Assembly: GCA_027405735.1 (NCBI GenBank)
Contig: JAPEHQ010000012.1
Span: 1,922,001-1,986,000 of the forward strand
Direction of reading: 5' to 3'
DNA: 64,000 nucleotides
Origin: Mucor racemosus
Lineage: Eukaryota; Mucoromycota; Mucoromycetes; Mucorales; Mucoraceae
The notes under the pieces were generated by a model, which was not told where the DNA came from, did no database searches, and saw only the letters and a list, made by a program, of their open reading frames with translations. The position numbers were made by a program, and so were the translations under genes. This document shows positions 59,200-64,000 of this stretch, in pieces (the first letter of the stretch is position 1; every line of letters starts with the position of its first letter).

Positions 59200-59676
59200 A
59201 TGAGCTCTTCCGATATCAAAGACACTGCACAACAAGTTATTGAAGGTCCCAAGCAATTCTTCAAGGATGGTTTCCAATTTATTAACCGTTGCAAGAAGCC
59301 TGATCAACAAGGTAATTTAATTTACATGTTTGATTTTGAAATTTATTGACATGAATGTATCGTAAAATAAAAATATAGAATACTTGAAGATTGTTCAAGC
59401 TGTCGCTATGGGTTTTGCCGCTCTCGGTGCTCTTGGTTATTTTGTCAAGGTAATTATCATTGAATCAAATATATAAATAATCTGGGCTAGATGGGAGGGA
59501 AGGGAAGGGAGAGGTAGAAAAAAAAGGACATGTGCAGGAGGGTTATCATTGAATTAATGGAGATTTCCTTGATGCTAAATCGCATTTCATATTTACGAGC
59601 ATTTACTAATTATTTATTACGCGTTTTATAGCTTATTCATATCCCTATCAACAATATTCTTGTTGGTGCTGCCTAA
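59200..59676 (+). CDS. SSS1: SEC61 gamma/Sss1, small subunit of the ER translocon
   Basis: Three exons (59200-59311, 59379-59449, 59632-59676) give 75 residues. The protein reads MSSSDIKDTAQQVIEGPKQF, then FINRCKKPDQQEYLKIVQAV and AMGFAALGALGYFVKLIHIP, and ends with NNILVGAA. The amphipathic helix with RCKKPD, the TM helix and the Ile-Pro-Ile-Asn-Asn-Ile end are diagnostic of SecE/Sec61-gamma. It clamps the two halves of Sec61-alpha in the ER membrane. Complete, no oddities; the last exon codes only 14 residues. Confidence 0.95.
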
Positions 59677-60082
59677 ATACATTCTAATGTCCCAGATAAT
59701 GTATATAGATTCAAACTCACACGCACACACACACACACGCTCACACCACACAAACTCAAATACATAAATAATTGAACACAAAAAAATAAAATAAAATCTT
59801 AATGCCAATAGCCTAACGTATCCCCTTGTCTTTTTCTTTCACATTAATCCTTAATAAAATGAGCCGAATAAATTCTTTAAAGCATACAACATTCATTTAA
59901 AAAAAATCAGAAATTTCTCTTTTTTTTTTCTTATTTGTTTATTCATGTAAAACCTTCTTCCATCTTCGAAACTTTTTTTGTCATCAAAACAGTCACCTCA
60001 AAGCCATTGATTAAACTAATACATTAGGTCCATAATAAAAAAAATTGATGCTCTTCTTCTTTACATTACAATTGAACATACA
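59677..60082. other. 3' flank of SEC61G and promoter of HGH1
   Basis: AT-rich with an ACAC-type repeat (about 59719-59745). No gene. Confidence 0.4.
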
Positions 60083-61583
60083 ATGGACGCCCAAATCAAA
60101 GAAGTAATGGATGAGGAAAATTAAAAAATTGAGATACATTATTAACTCTCAAAATTAGCTCATTCCCTTTTTACATCAACCTGCTTTAGAGGTATAAAAA
60201 GCTAAAATCGTCATGGACATTCCATAGTTCACATCATCATTAACACAAAAGATCAATATAGATTAGAGCTATTGCTCTCCATCATCTTGTTCCTTATACT
60301 CCTAATGGAAATGAGTATCGTCATTTGTTGCTTGAGCAAAGAAGCGTTGTTTGTAAAGATATTAAGGCTTTATGTAAAGAGGATCCCGTAAGTAAATTAC
60401 ATTTTTATAAAATTATAGTAATGGGATCAACTGGTTTCCATAGCAACGGGATTGACAGGTCGTTGCATAGCAATGGGATTGACAGGTCGTTGCATAGCAA
60501 CGGAAACTATATCCCGACACATTAGGAAACGGTAGCTAAATCAGCATTGTATTTTATAGGTCACTGCTCATGATGCCCTTCGTGCATTAATCAATTTGTC
60601 TAGTGATCCTCTTGTTCAACAAGAATTAGATGATGTGGATTTTGTTAACCATATTGGTAAATTGATCACTGTAAGTAAATGTTTATATTTCTTATGAGAG
60701 GGGAAAGGGTTTTGACATTTTGAATACATATAACAGAACGCTAAATCTGTCCTTGCTGATCTTGCTTGTATGCTCTTGTCCAACATGACCAAATTTGAAC
60801 CTACATGTGTCAAAGTTATTCAAAGCAAAGCTGATCCTATCGAAGGACTCGTTGAATCCACTCGTTTATTGGATCAACTTGTTGAAGTTTTCCACAAAGG
60901 TTACAAAAAGGAATACAATCCTGAGGCCGAATTCCACTTTTTAGCTAGTGTTTTCTCCAATGTCTCTAGTATTCGTTTGGGCCGTGTGTTTATGATTGAA
61001 CCTGCTCCTACAGATAAATTATCTCCTCTCACCAAAATCCAAATTTTCACTGAAGATCCTAGCGTTATTCGTCGTGGTGGTGTAGATTCCGTCATTAAAA
61101 ACTGTTGTTTCGAAACTCGTGAGCATGAGCGTCTTTTAGATCCCAATGATATCAATGTTTTACCCTTCATCTTGTTGCCTTTGTGTGGTAATGAAGAGTA
61201 TGATATGGAAGAATTTGAGCAATTCCCTGAAGAAATTCAATTGTTGGATGATGACAAGGTAAGAAGAATTTAACGAAATTTTATATCAATTTTATTAATA
61301 TCAGATTTAGAAACGTGAGACTGATCGTGTTCTCCGTGAAATGTTGTTGGAATCTATTATTTTATTGGCTTCAACTCGTTATGGTCGTGATTATTTACGT
61401 CAAAAGCAAGTATATCGTGTAATTCAACGTTATCATTTGCAAGAAACCGATGAAGATCTTAAAGAACATTGTGTTACAATTGTTGATTTGTTGATCCGTG
61501 ATGAAGATGGCGCCGAAGTTTCAGAGATCAAACCTCAAGAAGATGAGGAAGATGAGGATATGGTCATTGAAGAAATTGCATAA
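60083..61583 (+). CDS. HGH1: HGH1 homolog (DUF383/DUF384 ARM-like chaperone of eEF2)
   Basis: Six exons (60083-60103, 60159-60191, 60262-60387, 60560-60670, 60737-61258, 61311-61583) give 361 residues. HEAT/ARM-like repeats begin LIPFLHQPALEIRAIALHHL, then ALRALINLSSDPLVQQELDD, LADLACMLLSNMTKFEPTC and FHFLASVFSNVSSIRLGRVF. The DUF384 end has RETDRVLREMLLESIILLAS and an acidic tail. Yeast Hgh1 recruits TRiC to fold the translocase eEF2. Exons 1 and 2 are 21 and 33 nt, inferred because they restore the family N-terminus; exon 3 onward is firm. Intron 3 has a 27-nt tandem duplication. Confidence 0.9.
60439..60503 (+). repeat. 27-nt tandem repeat in an HGH1 intron
   Basis: Two full copies of a 27-nt unit (starting CATAGCAACGGGATTGACAG) and a partial third, with one base difference. 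Entirely inside intron 3 of HGH1. Recent tandem duplication. Confidence 0.9.
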
Positions 61584-61951
61584 ATTATGCATAATTCATT
61601 CGTTAGAGAAAAAAAAGAACCAATTTAGAATAAAACACTAAAAAAATAAAAAATATCTTCCGCAGCATGGCGGTGTATCATAGTAATCATCTTTAAAGAG
61701 TTTTTAACAATCCAAGCAGACATAGTTTATTATGATATATCATAGTATAAAGTAACCATCATATGTTGCTCTTCATCATCAAATTTCTTATTTGTGTTTT
61801 GGTAGAGCGAAATTTATTTTATTCCCTTTTTGTTTCAAGTGTTTACAATTTTTTTTTTAAAGCATTGAAGTATTTAATCAATATAAATGCATATTAAACT
61901 AATTTAAAACAGTTTATAAATGTTTACCAAGTCAACATTGGTATTCTAAGT
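61584..61951. other. Convergent 3' flanks of HGH1 and ACP1
   Basis: AT-rich spacer with AATAAA at about 61629, after the HGH1 stop. No gene. Confidence 0.5.
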
Positions 61952-62371
61952 TTATTGTGCTTTGTTATTTTTGGTAATGTAATCAATAGCTTGCTTGACA
62001 GATTTGATTTCATCTGCATCTTTATCAGGAATTTCAACAGAGAATTCTTCTTCAATAGCCATTACAACCTCAACAGCATCTAAACTATCTAAACCAAGGT
62101 CTTTAACAAAAAAAGAATCAACAGTAACCTAAACAATTGTTAAATATGAAAAAATTCATGCACTCAAGGCTTTTTTTTTTTTTTTTTTTTTTTTTTTTGG
62201 TTTTACCTTGCTTGGGTCAACTTTTTCAAATCCCTTTACAACATCTAATACACGAGTTTGAGCATCAGATGCGCTGACTGCATAGAATCGAGTAGCCATA
62301 AGAGGAACAGATCTAAATGAAGCAGCTTTTGCAGCAGTATTAAAGAGAATAGTAGGACGAAGAAGAGACAT
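61952..62371 (-). CDS. ACP1: Mitochondrial acyl carrier protein
   Basis: Two minus-strand exons, 62371-62207 and 62128-61952, give 113 residues. A mitochondrial presequence without acids leads ([20 protein letters not shown]). The carrier domain follows: [20 protein letters not shown], then [20 protein letters not shown], where the Ser of DSL carries the 4'-phosphopantetheine, and [19 protein letters not shown] serves mitochondrial fatty-acid synthesis (octanoate for lipoate), complex I, and iron-sulfur biogenesis with LYR proteins. The intron starts with an A-run of about 30 bases on the coding strand right after its donor. Divergent with a TOM6-like gene. Confidence 0.95.
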
Positions 62372-62570
62372 TTTTATAAGGTGGATAAGATGAAAAAGAA
62401 CGGAAAAAACCTTTCAAATGTCCTCTTAAATAGTACCCAATTAGAAGAAAGTTTCCAGTTTTCTTTTTGATGCTATATATTCGTGACTTATATCGAGGGT
62501 CACCCCTCCATATCCAAATTTTTTTAGATTGAAAGCTTTAGTGTTATTTCTTTCTTATATATCATAAAAA
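62372..62570. promoter_or_regulatory. Divergent promoter of ACP1 and the TOM6-like gene
   Basis: A 199-bp spacer between opposite start codons of two small mitochondrial protein genes. It holds GAGGGTCACCCCTC near 62495, a partly symmetric GC-rich site, and TATA-like stretches. Shared regulation of mitochondrial biogenesis genes is plausible. Confidence 0.5.
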
Positions 62571-62747
62571 ATGGATAAGCGTCAATTAGAACAAGGTCAA
62601 CAAAGCACATCTTTTGTTCAAGCCATCAAGTCAGAACTTTTCTCTCCCGAGAAGCGTCAAGGAAACCTCAACATTGCTCTTTCTGTCACTGTCTTTACTG
62701 GTGCTATCGTCTTTCTTCGTAACTGGGGTGAGCTTTTGGCTGTTTAA
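62571..62747 (+). CDS. Small tail-anchored mitochondrial protein, TOM6-like
   Basis: A single-exon frame of 58 residues: MDKRQLEQGQQSTSFVQAIK, then SELFSPEKRQGNLNIALSVT and VFTGAIVFLRNWGELLAV. A soluble, charged N-terminal part is followed by one hydrophobic helix (about 35-50) and a short tail. The layout and the segment SPEKRQGNLNIAL ahead of the membrane helix resemble fungal Tom6, a core TOM subunit that stabilises the Tom22-Tom40 complex. It is too short for certain assignment; other single-span mitochondrial proteins are possible. The ATG follows an A-rich context (ATAAAAAATGG). It shares its promoter with ACP1. Confidence 0.55.
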   Translation: MDKRQLEQGQQSTSFVQAIKSELFSPEKRQGNLNIALSVTVFTGAIVFLRNWGELLAV

Positions 62748-62971
62748 ATAATTTCCTAGAATACCTCCATAAACTCCCTCTATGTATACATAATCACCAA
62801 ATTCCACCAAGAACCGCACAAAAAAATCTTTATATATTTACTTTTTGTATAAATTTCTCTCTTAATACATTTTTTTTTTATTATGTGAACCTGTAATTTA
62901 TATATATAATATACGTATATTGTTGTGATGGAATGTTTATAATATAAATGGGAAAGGATTAGTGAGAAAAA
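62748..62971. other. Convergent spacer between the TOM6-like and PSMG1 genes
   Basis: AT-rich with a T run (62870-62880). No gene. Confidence 0.4.
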
Positions 62972-63905
62972 TTAGAGATATAAACGATGATGGTTATCAT
63001 CGACACGTCCACTGTGAATGGCATTTAAAACTTTCTTCATGATTTGACCATTAAATTTGAAATCGAGGCCCAAATGATGAAATCCTTGATTATAAGCTTC
63101 TAATGTATCTTCGTCAACTAGTAATTTACCGTAAATAGATTCTTGAAGCGTAAGGAAATTATAACAAGGAATTGAGTACATTTCGCACTAGATGAATTTT
63201 AGCGTTAATGATATTTGTAATATGCAAGTTTACGTTTATAATCTATATTTACATAATTTACGATAGATGCAGCCAATGCTTTGATTATATTGGGAATTTC
63301 AAAAAGAGGCAAGCCTTTAATCACAGGAGCAGAAGAGGTTTGCAAGACACGCAATGAGGGAGGTATCATATCCTCATTCCAGGTTTCAGATGTGTATCCT
63401 GTAGCAGTAAATGCATCCAAAACAATTACCTTTTCAACATTTCCGTTGAATGCATTGAAAATAGATTTAGTATAAGGAGCAGCTTCTTCAGCTTGGATTT
63501 CATTTAGAAAAGGAATCAACAAAACTGATTGATTTGCAATTTGGAAGACATTTGCTTTGGTTTTAGGATCCTCTTTCTCAAACTAATTATATACATTTGA
63601 GTTAAAATTTATCATGATTTTGCTTATATATATTGCAATCTATTTACCAAGCGATCAACAGTTCCAATAGCTGTTGTAGTGATTCCCTCGAGCGAATTGA
63701 TGTAGACATTACCAGGACCATTTAAGCCGAAAATCAAGGTCCATTTCTTATTCTCAATGTCTTTACTGTCAATGGTCAAATTAGTCTGTACAGACACCTT
63801 TTCAATTTGAGCACAAGCTTCATTTTCTTCATCACTGTCATGATCGTCTAAAGCATATCTAACAGGTGCAGCAGCAAAGCTTTGGTCGTAATCTTCGTAA
63901 TCCAT
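62972..63905 (-). CDS. PSMG1: Proteasome assembly chaperone 1 (PSMG1/PAC1)
   Basis: Three minus-strand exons, 63905-63648, 63582-63253 and 63187-62972, give 267 residues. The fit rests on a central region: SVLLIPFLNEIQAEEAAPYT, VIVLDAFTATGYTSETWNED, LPLFEIPNIIKALAASIVNY and CEMYSIPCYNFLTLQESIYG. The Pro-Leu-x-Glu-x-Pro-Asn-Ile pattern and the following Tyr-Cys-x-x-x-x-Ile-Pro match PAC1 chaperones, which pair with PAC2 to build the 20S alpha-ring. A C-terminal HbYX-type end binds the alpha ring in this family, and here the end is RLYL, close to that motif. The N-terminus is acidic and disordered. Homology is weak but regional; length is near the family's. Confidence 0.75.
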
Positions 63906-64000
63906 TGTTGTATTGTGTTGAGTTGTTGTTTGAAAAAGAAATGATCAATTCAACAAGTATTGCGCGTTCAATCATTTTCAACGTACGCTCGCCTCGGCTC

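Overview
The window looks like nuclear DNA of an early-diverging filamentous fungus, most probably Mucoromycota (a Mucorales-like genome). The evidence is AT-rich intergenic DNA, standard codons, many short (about 50-80 nt) GT-AG introns, several polyQ/polyH and (Thr-Pro-Thr)n tracts, and fungal families such as Gti1/Pac2 (WOPR), Opi1, Pik1, Tom7 and a siderophore-type MFS transporter. I rebuilt exon structures by matching GT/AG boundaries, reading phase and protein family. All homology statements are from recognition; no search was run.

Layout. 1-5.4 kb: an edge fragment, then three minus-strand genes (WOPR regulator, PPAN/SSF1 ribosome-biogenesis factor, CHORD-CS cochaperone). 5.4-8.3 kb: gene-poor, first copy of a dispersed 1.1-1.2 kb repeat. 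8.3-14.7 kb: glucose-6-phosphate isomerase and the divergently transcribed PI 4-kinase PIK1. 17.3-25.2 kb: dense block with an R1R2R3-type Myb protein, TOM7, a SET-MYND methyltransferase, an inositol polyphosphate kinase, OPI1, an Mcu-regulator-like coiled-coil protein and a small acidic protein. 27-29.1 kb: mitochondrial uL22 and a DapA/HOGA-type aldolase. 29.4-32.3 kb: second repeat copy and a broken coiled-coil gene. 33.2-35.4 kb: a tiny 4E-BP-like translation repressor and an HSL-type hydrolase. 35.4-46.1 kb: gene-poor DNA with a poly(A) retroposon, then two MFS transporters. 46.1 kb: tRNA-Lys(CTT). 46.2-54.3 kb: a gene desert with a dynein-like relic, the third repeat copy (inverted) and a transposase-like relic. 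54.3-63.9 kb: an unknown Ser/Pro-rich protein, an amino-acid permease, ARL8, SEC61 gamma, HGH1, mitochondrial acyl carrier protein, a TOM6-like protein and proteasome assembly chaperone 1.

Functional themes. Most genes are single-copy housekeeping genes with no operon logic, but several share short divergent promoters (ACP/TOM6-like, ARL8/SEC61G, OPI1/coiled-coil, PGI/PIK1). Phosphoinositide and inositol-phosphate biology recurs (PIK1, KCS1-like, OPI1), as do mitochondrial import and matrix functions (TOM7, TOM6-like, uL22m, ACP). The most unusual object is the 78-residue protein at 33.2-33.7 kb. It carries both eIF4E-binding elements of animal 4E-BPs at the same spacing.
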